DNA of 64,000 nt from Mycolicibacterium setense (GCF_000805385.1 NZ_JTJW01000009.1:186001-250000), one strand, 5' to 3'. Counted from the first letter of the stretch, positions 26,663-36,132 are shown. Notes: generated from the letters alone by a model not told the origin. Made by a program: numbers and translations.

Positions 26663-27529
26663 CTATTGCAGGTTCAGTCCGTGCAGCAGGTCGGTTTCCC
26701 ATCCACGCTCGTCACGCTGGCCCGCCTGGCCCGAGACGAGGACGTAGTGCTCCTCGCCGATAAGTGGCAGTGCCAGGTTGTTGGACAGCGCGAATGCGCT
26801 GCCGTCGGGAGAAACGGTGACCTGGGTGGCGTGCGCGCGCATCGCGGCGATCTTGGCCGGCAGCTGCGGGGTGGCGTCGACGACGGCATCGATCTGGTCG
26901 TCGGTGTACCCGAACGGAACATCGCCGACGTCGATGCGGATCCAATCCTCGGGGATGTCCCGCAGGGCTTGGAAGCCGGCCCGCATCGCGGTGCTCGCCA
27001 TGACCGTCCAATAGAACTTGGGGACGGCCCAAGCGCCGTCGGCCGCGGCCGTGACCGCCGCGGTGGTGACGCGGTGGGCCTGTTTGTGGTCGGGGTGCCC
27101 GTAGCCGCCGTCGGGGTCGTAGGTGACGACGACGTGTGGCCGCAGGGTCTCGATGATCTGCACCAGTTCGCCGACGGCCTCGCCGAAATCGGCGTCGATG
27201 AAGCGCTGTTGCTTGCGCGCAAGTGAACCCTCCATGCCGGAGTCGCGCCATCGGCCGGGGCCGCCCAGGAACTGTGGTTCGCCGATGCCCAGCGCGCGCA
27301 GCGCCTTGGTCAGCTCACTGATCCGGTACCCGCCGAGTTGGTCGGCGTGGTCGACGGCCAGTTGCGCGTAGCGGTCGCCGATGACCTCGCCTTCCTCGCC
27401 GAGGGTGCACGTCACCACGTGTACCTCTGCGCCGCGCGCGGCGTAGTGCGCGATGGTGGCACCGGTGGTGAGGGTTTCGTCGTCCGGATGGGCGTGGACA
27501 AACAGGAGACGGGGCGCTTCGTTCGGCAT
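26663..27529 (-). CDS. mshB: N-acetyl-1-D-myo-inositol-2-amino-2-deoxy-glucopyranoside deacetylase
   Basis: A 288-residue zinc deacetylase that removes the acetyl group from GlcNAc-Ins in mycothiol synthesis. The LmbE-family zinc site is present: AHPDDE at residues 13-18 and the second ligand segment GYGHPDHKQAHRV near residue 145. Other conserved blocks are GEVIGDRYAQLAVDHADQLG and GPGRWRDSGMEGS. It corresponds to Rv1170. The divergent ClC-type gene begins about 105 bases away. Confidence 0.95.
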   Translation of the reverse strand: MPNEAPRLLFVHAHPDDETLTTGATIAHYAARGAEVHVVTCTLGEEGEVIGDRYAQLAVDHADQLGGYRISELTKALRALGIGEPQFLGGPGRWRDSGMEGSLARKQQRFIDADFGEAVGELVQIIETLRPHVVVTYDPDGGYGHPDHKQAHRVTTAAVTAAADGAWAVPKFYWTVMASTAMRAGFQALRDIPEDWIRIDVGDVPFGYTDDQIDAVVDATPQLPAKIAAMRAHATQVTVSPDGSAFALSNNLALPLIGEEHYVLVSGQAGQRDERGWETDLLHGLNLQ

Positions 27530-28309
27530 CGTGACCGACGATAGCCGCGCACCGTCAGCCGCGCTCGAAGACTCACGTCACCGGCTTTTCTCCACCGCAC
27601 TGAGGAATCGGCGCGTGCCGCCTAGATTCACGGAGTGACCCGGCGGGAGCTTGAGTTCGGCTGCAGCATCGTCGTTGTCGGTGTGCTGGCGGGCTTGGCG
27701 GGGATGGCGACGACGGTTCTGCTGCATTTCGTCGAACACCTCACTTACGCCTATTCGTTCGGCTCGCTGCTCGATGGGGTCAGCGGTAGCAGCCCGGTGC
27801 GCCGCGCGGTGGGCCCGATGATCGGCGGGGCACTGGCCGGGTTCGGCTGGTGGATTCTGCGACGACACCATGAGATTCCCGGACTGGCGTCGACCATCGC
27901 CAATCATCGCCCCATTCCCCGGGTTTCACTCACGCTCGACGCGGCGCTGCAGGTGCTGGTGGTGGGGTCGGGAGCGTCTTTGGGCCGTGAGGGTGCGCCC
28001 CGTCAGATGGCCGCAGTGCTCGGCGACGCGGGCACCTCGCGATGGGCGCTGACTCCCGGCGACCGTCAGATCCTGCTTGCCTGCGCCGCAGGGGCCGGGC
28101 TGGCGGCGGTGTACAGCGTTCCGGTCGGCGGCGCCTTGTTCGCGATCCGCATCATGCTGCACACGTGGCATCCACGGGCCGTCGGCGCCGCATTGATCAC
28201 CTCGGCGCTGGCGGTCGCGGTCGCGGCGCCCGTGACTCATGTTCGGGCTCCGCTCGTATGGCCAGACCGTTGCCTTCTGGTGAGCAAATGTGATTGTGCT
28301 CTGTTCCCA

Positions 28310-29737
28310 CTAGGCAGCCTCGCCTTGCGGTGAGGCGCTTCCATTGCTGGATTGAGGTTTCTCAGCCACCAGCGCCGCCGAAGCGGTCGTCTTACGGTCG
28401 GCTCCACCACTGTCGAAGCAGGCACTCTGCTCCGCTCGCGCTAGGCGCGCGATGTTGATCGCGGCGTTGAGATCACGATCGATGCTCAGGCCACACTCGT
28501 TGTTGTCGCAGACAAAGGTACGTTCTGCCAGGGTCAGTTTGGCTTTCACCGAACCGCAGCCAGAACATGTCTTCGAGCTTGGATACCACCGGTCGGACCT
28601 GACGTGCGCTGACCCGTACCAGGTTGTTTTGTAGTCGAGCTGGCGGAAGAACTCACCCAAACCAGCATCTGCAATCGAACGATTCAACCCCCGCTTGCGG
28701 GAACCGCCGGCGGCCATCATGTTCTTCACCGCGAGGGTCTCTGTACCGATCACCTCGAAGCGCTGCGCGAGCAGGGTGGTCAGCTTGTGCAGCCGATCGC
28801 GACGCAGATTCGCCACCCGCACATGATGTTTCGCGATGGCCTGCTGCGTACGCAACCACCCAGTCGATGGCTGGCGTTGGGTATTGGCCACCGCGTCCCA
28901 CGGGCCGTGCTGGCGGGCCGCCCTGCGCTGTAGCGCCCGCAGCTTCCGGGAGGCCTGCTTGAACTCTTTCGGGGCGCGGATGCGCATGACCTCTCGGCCG
29001 TCCGGGGTGGCCGCGACAACCAGGTCTTTCACACCGACATCGACACCGACTACCGGTAATAGGCGCTTCACGTGGGCGGGCCTGTGCGTTGCGCGTTCGA
29101 CGACGCAGGTGAAGCTCACCAGCCAGCGCCCGCGTTCGAACCGCACGGTCGCCTTCAACACCCGCGCGGTGCCTTGTTCGAGTCGGCGGGCGAGTTTGCG
29201 GGTCGACTCGTGCACCCGCAATGTTCCCAATCGGGGCAGCGTCACGTGGTGGCGATCAGCCTCGATGCGGATCGTGCCGGTGGTGAACGCGAACTTTCTG
29301 GTCGAGCGTTTGGACTTGAACGACGGAAACCCCACACGAGGACCTTTACGTTTGCCCTTGCGGGAGTCGTCCCAGTTCTTCAGCGCCACCGACAGGTTCT
29401 TGACTGCGTTGGCGTACGCCTCTTTCGAATTCTCACCCCACCACGGCGTCCCGTCATCGCGTACCGCCACACGGTGTTTGCGGTTGTTGAAGTCGTTGCG
29501 CAACGACTGAAACGACCACGGCAGTGTCGGGGTGAGATCAGCCTTGGCGATCCCGTACGAGCGCTCGGCCTCGCGTTGGGACAGGTTAGCTTTCACCGCC
29601 CGCAGCATCGTGTTATAGGCGAACCTCGCACCGCCGGCGTGCGATTCCAGCACAGCAGCCTGCGTGGGGGTTGGATCCAGGGCGTACTGGTACGCCTGCA
29701 ACACCCACCCGTCGGCAACCTCGAACTTCTCAGCCAT
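28310..29737 (-). CDS. tnpB: TnpB RNA-guided nuclease of the IS607 element
   Basis: A 475-residue TnpB (OrfB, OMEGA nuclease). The N-terminal domain (OrfB_IS605-like) is followed by a split RuvC domain with all three acidic residues in place: Asp233 in VGVDVGVKDLVV, Glu333 in VIGTETLAVKN and Asp422 in DRDLNAAINIA. A zinc ribbon, C391-x2-C394 and C410-x4-C415, lies between the last two. The protein is therefore predicted to be catalytically competent. TnpB proteins use an RNA from the 3' end of their element to cut matching DNA beside a transposon-adjacent motif. The start overlaps the tnpA stop by one base (TGATG). Confidence 0.93.
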   Translation of the reverse strand: MAEKFEVADGWVLQAYQYALDPTPTQAAVLESHAGGARFAYNTMLRAVKANLSQREAERSYGIAKADLTPTLPWSFQSLRNDFNNRKHRVAVRDDGTPWWGENSKEAYANAVKNLSVALKNWDDSRKGKRKGPRVGFPSFKSKRSTRKFAFTTGTIRIEADRHHVTLPRLGTLRVHESTRKLARRLEQGTARVLKATVRFERGRWLVSFTCVVERATHRPAHVKRLLPVVGVDVGVKDLVVAATPDGREVMRIRAPKEFKQASRKLRALQRRAARQHGPWDAVANTQRQPSTGWLRTQQAIAKHHVRVANLRRDRLHKLTTLLAQRFEVIGTETLAVKNMMAAGGSRKRGLNRSIADAGLGEFFRQLDYKTTWYGSAHVRSDRWYPSSKTCSGCGSVKAKLTLAERTFVCDNNECGLSIDRDLNAAINIARLARAEQSACFDSGGADRKTTASAALVAEKPQSSNGSASPQGEAA

Positions 29738-30312
29738 CAGACCGCCTCAGACTGCTTGGCAGCGGTGACCGCCCGCATCGCCCGGTTGCGAGCGCCGCGC
29801 CGCCCGTAGAGACGCGCGCACATCGAGGTCAGCACCTCGATCATGTCCCGAACCAGATCGTCTTCGGTCTCCCCCTTGTCGGTCACCACGATGCGGCGGC
29901 CCTGCGCCGATAAAGCCGCTTCGAGATGCTCGACTCCGAAACGGGCCAACCGGTCACGGTGCTCCACAATCACCACACTCGCAGACGGGTCGGACAAAAC
30001 CCGCCGGATCTTCGGCCGTTTCCCGTTCAGCCCGGACCCAACCTCGGTCACCACCTCGCCCACCACATGCCCGTTGGCGGTAGCCCACTGGGTTAGGCGC
30101 GCGACCTGCCGGTCCATGTCCGCACGCTGATCATGCGACGACACCCGCGCATAGACCACAACCCGACCGGCAGCCGATGTTTCGGCCACGTCAACCCAGA
30201 TCGTCCCCGAGTCCAAGCGGCGAGCAGGCACCGGCATCCGGTCCTCCCGGAACCACCGATACGCAGTCTGCGGATGCACACCCTGCGTCCGCGCCCACTC
30301 GGCCAACTTCAC
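29737..30312 (-). CDS. tnpA: IS607-type serine recombinase (transposase)
   Basis: From GTG 30310-30312 a protein of 191 residues; an in-frame ATG six codons upstream is also possible. The N-terminal MerR-like helix-turn-helix is clear (KLAEWARTQGVHPQTAYRWF), followed by the resolvase domain with the catalytic serine in VVVYARVSSHDQ (about residues 58-59) and the conserved arginines in VIVEHRDRLARFG. The small size and DNA-binding domain at the front are characteristic of IS607 transposases. It moves the element through a GG crossover without needing inverted repeats. Confidence 0.93.
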   Translation of the reverse strand: MKLAEWARTQGVHPQTAYRWFREDRMPVPARRLDSGTIWVDVAETSAAGRVVVYARVSSHDQRADMDRQVARLTQWATANGHVVGEVVTEVGSGLNGKRPKIRRVLSDPSASVVIVEHRDRLARFGVEHLEAALSAQGRRIVVTDKGETEDDLVRDMIEVLTSMCARLYGRRGARNRAMRAVTAAKQSEAV

Positions 30313-30975
30313 GCACTCAGTAAAACACACATTCGATCACGTTTACTCACACATCCCCGAACAGTTCACGACCTCAGCCTGTCGTATTTCTGACCGGTTT
30401 CGCGCTGGTCCTGGCACCATTGACGCTGGCAGTGGGCATGGCTTTCAAACCGGATCATGACGCTTGCCCGGCCTGCGGCAGCGCTCACGTCGTGGCTGAT
30501 CATCCCCGGCATAGCCGGGGCGGGCCTGCTCGTGGGCCTCGGTTCGATCTGGTGGCCGGAGCTCCCGGGCAATGGCAAGAGCATCCTCACCGTCAGTCTC
30601 GACAGTGGAATGACGCTCGGATCCGCCGCGGTGATCCTGCTCCTCAAGCCCGTGCTCACCGCGATCTTCCTGCGCGCCGGCGCGGTGGGCGGCATGCTCA
30701 CACCCGCCCTCGCCACCGGCGCCGCACTCGGTTCCCTCATCGCCCTTTCGATCAACACCCTGGACCTTCACCCCGTCAACGTCGCCGCGGTCTCGCTCAC
30801 ATGTGCGGCCGGAGTGCTCGCCGTTACGCAGCGCGCGCCGATCTGGGCCGCGCTGTTCGTGTGGGAGCTCGCGCGGCCGCCGCTGTGGGTACTACTGCCG
30901 TTCCTGGCCGCTGCGCTGGCCGCGCACGGGCTGCAATCGGTTGCCGAGCGGCGCAACAACGTAATGGTCGACTAA

Positions 30976-31494
30976 CTAGACCAGGCAAACTCTCGCAACG
31001 AGATCCGTAGTTTTTGAAACTGACCGAGCCTGCCACTTAGTTGCCAACGCAAGCACAGCGCGAATACCGAGACCGATGGTCCCATTAGTGTCGTGGACCG
31101 CATCCGACACTCATCTGTTTTACAGATCACACTGCGATGTCCACTGTGTGTGCGCTAACTCGCGGGCTCGCATCGCGGCAGCATTACCGCTGGGCAACCA
31201 GATTGCACCCACCCTCGCAGACTTCGCTGGCAATCAATTGACGTCTACTGCCATATATTTGCCACAGCAGACCTACCATCTGAGCAGTTATCGCTACGTC
31301 CGGTATCGCAAGCCTGGGGCGCGACCACGGGAAATAGGCACTACCAGCAATATCGCAGATACTGTGAGTTCATTTGCGGAGCCCACTGTGGATCTCAGCG
31401 AGCTGAAAAATAGTTAAGAAAATTTGCAGACAACCGAACTTACTATGGGGTAACTTCTGCGCCGACCTTAGTTACGCTCCCGTAAGGAGATTCA
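30976..31494. other. Long noncoding interval before the exported-protein array
   Basis: About 520 bases between the ClC stop and the first array gene. It is visibly richer in A and T than the surroundings. An open frame at 31076-31417 exists but lacks a ribosome-binding site and coding-like composition. Two details are notable: the short palindrome ATCTGT-TTT-ACAGAT at 31113-31127, and GTAAC...GTTAC around 31451-31476 just before the GTAAGGAGA ribosome-binding site of the next gene, probably within its promoter. Confidence 0.4.
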
Positions 31495-32808
31495 ATGCAA
31501 CTCGCTGCTCGGTCCTACCTGGCTGCGGGGGTGGCACTTGTAGGTGCCAGCGCCATCGCAGTCAGCCCCATGGCTCCGTCCGTTCCAGAGGTGCATGTAC
31601 CTGTCGCCCTTACGGCTGCAGTGGACGATCCGCTGACCGTGTTCGCGCCGGTGGTCACCACCACGCAAACGTTGATCAGCAACATCATCGAACGCCAGAC
31701 CACCAATCCGGCCCCGATCCCGCGCCAACTCCTCGACAACGCGGTCGGCGGCTACCAGGCGTTCATGAGTACGCCGCCGGCTTGGCAGATCGCACAGGTT
31801 CTCGCCGGCGGAGTCATCGCGGCCCAGAATTTCGGCCCCAATCTTGCCGCGCTGGGTGAAACCACTTCTGCGGCGGGCACCGCGATCAGTGAAGCTCTCG
31901 GTGATTTGGCCGCCGGTCTACCCGCCGGACTGCAGGCCGCGGCTGCAAAGATCGCAGCCGGTGACGCCGGCGGCGCCCTGGACGGCCTGGTGCTGGACGG
32001 GATGCAACCCATCATCAATATCTTGATATATGCGGTGTCACCCGAGATCCAGGCCATCGGGCATGTACTCAACATTCCGCAGCCGCTCATCGACGCGACG
32101 TCCGAGGCCGCACTCGGAGTTGTCATCGGACTGGCCGCCGCAACTATCGGCGTCGGCGTGGACCTGGACGGACAGCCGCGAGCTGTGCTCAAGCAGGCGA
32201 TCGTCGGAGCTCAGGATGTGGCGAATGCCGTCGCCACTGGTGATCCGGTCAAGGTGATCAATGCCGTCCAACACGGCATCGCCGACTTCGCCACGAGCGT
32301 GGTCTTCCAAACCGATGCGACGATCTCCATGGGCAACTACATCGAGGACTCCTTTGTGAACGCCCTCAAGCAGATCAAGCCCAAGCCGTTCACTCCCCCC
32401 GACATCACGATCCCCACCGCCAAGGCCCTGACAGCCCCGGCACCCGTGGCGATCGAGGTGTCGACGCTGCAGGCGGAAAAGCCGGTCTCGGCGCCAGTTA
32501 CCGACGCGGACAACGCTTCCGATGGTGCGGCCGCACCGACGGCCGACACCTCAGCCGCTGCGGGCGACACCGATGCAACTGCGACCGACATCGACGGCAC
32601 CACCAAGCCCGCCACCAAGCTCTCGACCAAGGCATCACCGAAGGCCGCCAAGGGACAGTCAAAGGCCGGCTCCGCCAACGCCGTCCGCACCCAGGTCAAG
32701 TCGGCTGTCAAGAAGCTGACCGACGGTCTCAAGAAGGACAAGACCGCCAGCCAGAAGGGCACGGACAAGAGCGCCTCGAACGACTCCGCCAAGAGCGGCG
32801 ACAAGTAA
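31495..32808 (+). CDS. Array paralogue 1: exported protein with AGVAL N-terminus and Lys-rich tail
   Basis: A 437-residue protein beginning MQLAARSYLAAGVALVGASA, a short charged start then a hydrophobic helix ending in a proline-rich SPMAPSVPEVHVP segment; this can act as a signal peptide or membrane anchor. A PAPIPRQLL motif follows near residue 72, then a long Ala/Gly-rich helical body with DPVKVINAVQHGIADF (about 250-265). The tail is an acidic Ala/Thr/Asp linker and a basic helix (VRTQVKSAVKKLTDGLKKD). A strong CGTAAGGAGAT ribosome-binding site is shared with paralogue 2. I do not recognise a described function; an envelope or secreted location is inferred. Confidence 0.8.
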   Translation: MQLAARSYLAAGVALVGASAIAVSPMAPSVPEVHVPVALTAAVDDPLTVFAPVVTTTQTLISNIIERQTTNPAPIPRQLLDNAVGGYQAFMSTPPAWQIAQVLAGGVIAAQNFGPNLAALGETTSAAGTAISEALGDLAAGLPAGLQAAAAKIAAGDAGGALDGLVLDGMQPIINILIYAVSPEIQAIGHVLNIPQPLIDATSEAALGVVIGLAAATIGVGVDLDGQPRAVLKQAIVGAQDVANAVATGDPVKVINAVQHGIADFATSVVFQTDATISMGNYIEDSFVNALKQIKPKPFTPPDITIPTAKALTAPAPVAIEVSTLQAEKPVSAPVTDADNASDGAAAPTADTSAAAGDTDATATDIDGTTKPATKLSTKASPKAAKGQSKAGSANAVRTQVKSAVKKLTDGLKKDKTASQKGTDKSASNDSAKSGDK

Positions 32809-32828
32809 CCCGCAGCACCAACGGCGAG

Positions 32829-32853
32829 CCCCTCCATCAGACCGATGGAGGGG
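32829..32853 (+). terminator. Terminator hairpin after array gene 1
   Basis: A perfect 10-base stem CCCCTCCATC / GATGGAGGGG with a 5-base loop, 20 bases after the stop codon. The same stem sequence recurs after array gene 2. Confidence 0.8.
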
Positions 32854-32984
32854 CCTCCCATTCCACCCCAATCGCCCAGCGCGCGGCAGATCGACGCGGC
32901 CGGCGGCAGACGGGCGACCCTCGTCGACGCAAACCCCTCAGTTATCCGCAGTTGACCTAGCACCAACGGCCGTAAGGAGATCCA

Positions 32985-34334
32985 ATGCAACTCGCTTCTC
33001 AGTCGTACCTGACCGCGGGCGTGGCACTCGTGGGCGCCGGCGCCATCGCGCTCAGCCCACTGGCCCCGCCTGCTCCGGACATTCACGTTCCCGCGATTGA
33101 CGCCTCGTCCGCGGCGGTGAACCTCACGGCGGCGGCCAATCCCTTGCAGCTGTGGGCCGATGTCATCGGAGGGGCCTTCGAGAACATCGGCGGCATCGGC
33201 GAACAGTTGGCAGCGGATCCCGCTCCGATCGTGCGACAGATCATCGCCAACCAGCTGCACAGCGCGAATGTCCTTGGCACAGCGACACAGGGACTCGTCG
33301 AGGGCATGTCCGCCGCGCTCGATCCCGAGAACTTCATGAGCTTTCAGGCGGCTGTCAAGAGTGCCATCGATCTGATTGCTGCCGGGGATCTGCAGAACGG
33401 ATTCGCCGCCCTGGCCACAAGTCCACTCATGCTCGGGCTGCCACTGCTCAGCTTCGTGGGCAACAAGTGGGTGCCCGGTGCCTGGTCCGTGATCGCTCAG
33501 CCGTTCAAGAACCTCGCGAACCTGGTAGAGCAGCTGCCCGAAGGCGCACCAGCACTGCTGTTGAACGGAGTCCTGTCACCGCTGACGGCCACCGCCGCCG
33601 CCAACGGATACGTGCTCGAGAACCTGGCCGCCGCCGCGACCGCTGGCGACGCGGCCGAATTCGTCACCACGTTGGTGAACTCTCCGGCCACGATCACCGG
33701 TGCATTGCTCAACGGATTCGAGATCGACAATGGCGATGGCATGCCGCCGACGTTCATGGCCGGCATTCTGACCGCCGAGCACGGCTTCATCAGTGGCGGA
33801 ACCATTTCGACGGTGCTGAACACGCTCTCCCAGATCGCCGACTCGCTGGCCACCCCCGGCGTCGACCGTGACAACCCGTTCGGCAGCCTGCCGGCCCTCG
33901 CTGCCTCCTCGGAGACGGTGTCGGCGAGTTCGGCACTCGCTCCTGCAGCCAAGACGCTGACGCTCGATGTCGCACCGGCCAAGGCGATCAGCGCGACATC
34001 TGCTGCCGCGCAATCTGTTTCGACAGCGGAAGCGCCTACGGTCGCGGAGCCCACCGTGGCGCCCGACACCACACCTGGCACTGGCGCCGACGAGGCTTCG
34101 GCTGTCAGCGACGCCGCCACCCCGGCTGTCACCAAGGTCGCGACGAAGGCGTCCCCCAAGGCCGCCAAGGGTCAGGACAGCGCCACCTCCGCCAAGGCCG
34201 TTCGGACCCAGGTCAAGTCGGCCGTCAAGAAGCTAACCGACGGCCTGAAGAAGGACAGGACCGGCAGCCAGAAGGGCGCCGAGAAGAAGGCGGAATCAAC
34301 CAGCGAGTCCGGCGAGGGCGCCGACAGCAAGTAA
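32985..34334 (+). CDS. Array paralogue 2: exported protein with AGVAL N-terminus and Lys-rich tail
   Basis: A 449-residue protein beginning MQLASQSYLTAGVALVGAGA. The N-terminal hydrophobic segment is followed by PLAPPAPDIHVPAID, the family motif PAPIVRQIIANQ near residue 80, and a helical Ala/Leu-rich body. The C-terminal tail (KASPKAAKGQ, then AVRTQVKSAVKKLTDGLKKD) is nearly identical to that of paralogue 1, while the bodies differ strongly. The ribosome-binding site and first codons also match paralogue 1 closely. Function unknown; the basic tail could bind anionic polymers, which is speculation. Confidence 0.8.
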   Translation: MQLASQSYLTAGVALVGAGAIALSPLAPPAPDIHVPAIDASSAAVNLTAAANPLQLWADVIGGAFENIGGIGEQLAADPAPIVRQIIANQLHSANVLGTATQGLVEGMSAALDPENFMSFQAAVKSAIDLIAAGDLQNGFAALATSPLMLGLPLLSFVGNKWVPGAWSVIAQPFKNLANLVEQLPEGAPALLLNGVLSPLTATAAANGYVLENLAAAATAGDAAEFVTTLVNSPATITGALLNGFEIDNGDGMPPTFMAGILTAEHGFISGGTISTVLNTLSQIADSLATPGVDRDNPFGSLPALAASSETVSASSALAPAAKTLTLDVAPAKAISATSAAAQSVSTAEAPTVAEPTVAPDTTPGTGADEASAVSDAATPAVTKVATKASPKAAKGQDSATSAKAVRTQVKSAVKKLTDGLKKDRTGSQKGAEKKAESTSESGEGADSK

Positions 34335-34353
34335 CTCTGCGCATTACCCCGGC

Positions 34354-34386
34354 AAGCCCCCTCCATCCCCTCGATGGAGGGGGCTT
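34354..34386 (+). terminator. Terminator hairpin after array gene 2
   Basis: A 14-base perfect stem, AAGCCCCCTCCATC / GATGGAGGGGGCTT, with a 5-base loop, beginning 20 bases after the stop codon. It contains the same CCCCTCCATC stem as the terminator after array gene 1. Confidence 0.85.
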
Positions 34387-34902
34387 CGCCTTCTGAGGGA
34401 GTTCTCAGCTGCTGCTCAGATACCCACCCGGATTGCCGCCGCAATTCGCGCGTTGAGCCAAAATGGCAAAGCTGGACAGTTGATTGCCATTCCTACCGTG
34501 CAGCAAACTGGCGATCCGCGCCTCACCTCTGACCGTTCGACTCCGGCGGCTGCATTTCCGACGCTCGGCGCGGGTCGTACCGCACGACATGAGAACCTGC
34601 TTGGGCGCTAAATTCTGACTTGGCGAGAAGGGACCGTTTGGCATGGATTTCCCCGCTCGACTGCGGGTACAGCGAACCCCGGTGATTCCGTAGTCTTTTG
34701 TTTGCGATCGGCAGCAGTGTTCAATGTCGGATCTTCGTAAAGACGCCCTAACCAGCGGCTCTAACAGCTAGTTTCCCTGGCTTACGATCCGATTAGCCGC
34801 GAATCCGGCGTTGAATCCAACTTTTCAAAAACTCAAATTTGTAAAGTTACTCTCAGGTAGCTTCAGCCTCGTCGGGGATCGGATTGATCTGGAGGAGAAG
34901 CC
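34387..34902. other. Noncoding interval before array gene 3
   Basis: About 515 bases without a convincing gene; a short minus-strand frame at 34405-34644 has no support. The sequence is richer in A and T than the genes. It contains TTCTCAG (34402-34408) followed by TGCTCAG (34413-34419), and a TCTCAG again at 34851-34856 close to the next gene, which might be regulator sites. Confidence 0.35.
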
Positions 34903-36120
34903 ATGCACGTCGCAGCCCATCCCTATTTCACCGCTGGTGTCGCCTTCCTCGGAGCGGGCGCCATCGCGATAAGCCCGGTCGCGCCACCGATGCCGGACAT
35001 CACCGTTCCAGCCGTTTCATCGGCTGCGGTGAATCTGTCGGCAGCAACCGATCCGATCCAGGCATATGTGGATCTGTTCACGAACACCTTCACCAATGTG
35101 TCGACCGTGATCGGTGAAGAGTTGGGCGACCCCGCACCCATCCTGCGGCAGATCATTGCCAACCAGATTTCCACTGCCGAGTCGCTGGGCGCCGCCCTCC
35201 AGGATTCCGCCGTGTCACTCGGCAACTCACTGGACCCGTCCAATCCCTACAGCATCCCGTCCTTGCTGCAGTTGGCGATCTCCGACCTGCTGAGCGGTGA
35301 CATCAATGGTGCGGTGGCCAATGCCTGGAGCGCATTCCTCACCCCGGTGGTGGGAGCCGGCCTGCCATTGCTGGAGCCGATCACCGCTGCGATCAGGCAG
35401 CCGATACAGAACCTGCTCAATGTCGTGGACACCCAACTCGCGGTGGTGATGCCGCTGCTCGGAACGCTCAATGTCGTTTACCGCACCATCACGGTGGCGG
35501 GAAACGTCGGTCAGGAGATCGTTGACTCCGCCACGGCGGGCGATCCGCTCGGCGTCGTCAACGCGATGCTCGGCAGTCCAGCCGTCATCGCGGATGCGTT
35601 CCTCAACGGCGACGAGCTCGGCGGCGGCGTCTTCGGCCCCAACCTGGGACTGCTGGGCACGCTGCGGCAGGCCCGCGAGATGATCGCCGCGGCGATCACT
35701 CCCCCGGTCACCGAGGAATCACGTGCAGCCACAGACGCGACGCTGACGCCCGCGGCGAAACTCGTGACGCTCGACGTCGCGCCCAAGGCGGCAGCTGCGC
35801 CGGCCCCGGCCGTCGCGCCGATTCAGCAGGCACCGGCCGAAACCGCACCTGCTGCAGAGGATTCCGCAGCGGCCGACACCTCAGCCGGTGCGACCACGGT
35901 GGTGAAGGACAGCGTCAAGGCAGAACCCGGCAAGACCCTGTCGACCAAGCGGTCCACTTCGGCCAAACAGGTACGTGAAGGACTCAAGGGAACCGTCAAG
36001 AACGTCACGGACGGAATCAAGAAGGCCGCCGACGGACTCGGCGGCAAGAGCACCACAGCAGGCAAGCACGCCAAGTCCGGCGCAGACTCGTCATCCTCAG
36101 GTTCGAGCAGCGCAGCCTGA
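34903..36120 (+). CDS. Array paralogue 3: exported protein with AGVAF N-terminus and Lys-rich tail
   Basis: A 405-residue protein beginning MHVAAHPYFTAGVAFLGAGA, followed by PVAPPMPDITVPAVS and the family motif PAPILRQIIANQ near residue 80, which is almost identical to paralogue 2. The body has the AGDPLGVVNAMLGSPAV segment matching the AGDP..VxNAV motif of paralogues 1 and 4. After an Ala/Pro/Glu linker comes a basic helix (KQVREGLKGTVKNVTDGIKK) and a Ser-rich end. The ribosome-binding site is GGAGGAG. It precedes the convergent lpqW gene; a shared hairpin separates them. Confidence 0.8.
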   Translation: MHVAAHPYFTAGVAFLGAGAIAISPVAPPMPDITVPAVSSAAVNLSAATDPIQAYVDLFTNTFTNVSTVIGEELGDPAPILRQIIANQISTAESLGAALQDSAVSLGNSLDPSNPYSIPSLLQLAISDLLSGDINGAVANAWSAFLTPVVGAGLPLLEPITAAIRQPIQNLLNVVDTQLAVVMPLLGTLNVVYRTITVAGNVGQEIVDSATAGDPLGVVNAMLGSPAVIADAFLNGDELGGGVFGPNLGLLGTLRQAREMIAAAITPPVTEESRAATDATLTPAAKLVTLDVAPKAAAAPAPAVAPIQQAPAETAPAAEDSAAADTSAGATTVVKDSVKAEPGKTLSTKRSTSAKQVREGLKGTVKNVTDGIKKAADGLGGKSTTAGKHAKSGADSSSSGSSSAA

Positions 36121-36132
36121 TACGCACCACTT

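Larger units (their letters stand above)
28264..30373 (-). mobile_element. IS607-family insertion element (serine recombinase + TnpB)
   Basis: An element of about 2.1 kb carrying tnpA and tnpB on the minus strand. No terminal inverted repeats or target duplication are seen, as expected for IS607. The ends were placed from the interrupted ClC gene: the plus strand reads ...TATGG-CC at 28262-28263 and CC-TCAGCC at 30372-30373, and sharing a single CC (GG on the element strand) restores the host frame. GG is the usual crossover dinucleotide of this family, so the boundaries are well supported though not proven. Confidence 0.85.
27635..30975 (+). pseudogene. ClC-type chloride channel/transporter gene, split by an IS607 element and frameshifted
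   Basis: The 5' part (27635-28263, GTG start) encodes the N-terminal half of a ClC protein, including VVGSGASLGREGAPRQMA and AVYSVPVGGALFA, both filter-region motifs of the family. The 3' part (30374-30975) encodes the rest (LTGFALVLAPLTLAVGMAF, then GAVGGMLTPALATGAALG). Joining 28263 directly to 30374 restores an uninterrupted reading (LVWP followed by QPVVFLTGF), which defines the insertion. A further one-base insertion in AAAC near 30447-30449 shifts the frame after GMAF, so precise excision alone would not restore the protein, unless the shift is a sequencing error. Confidence 0.85.

Noticed and set aside
31076..31417. 113-codon frame in the interval before the array
   Set aside because: No ribosome-binding site, no recognisable motif, low-GC noncoding-like composition.
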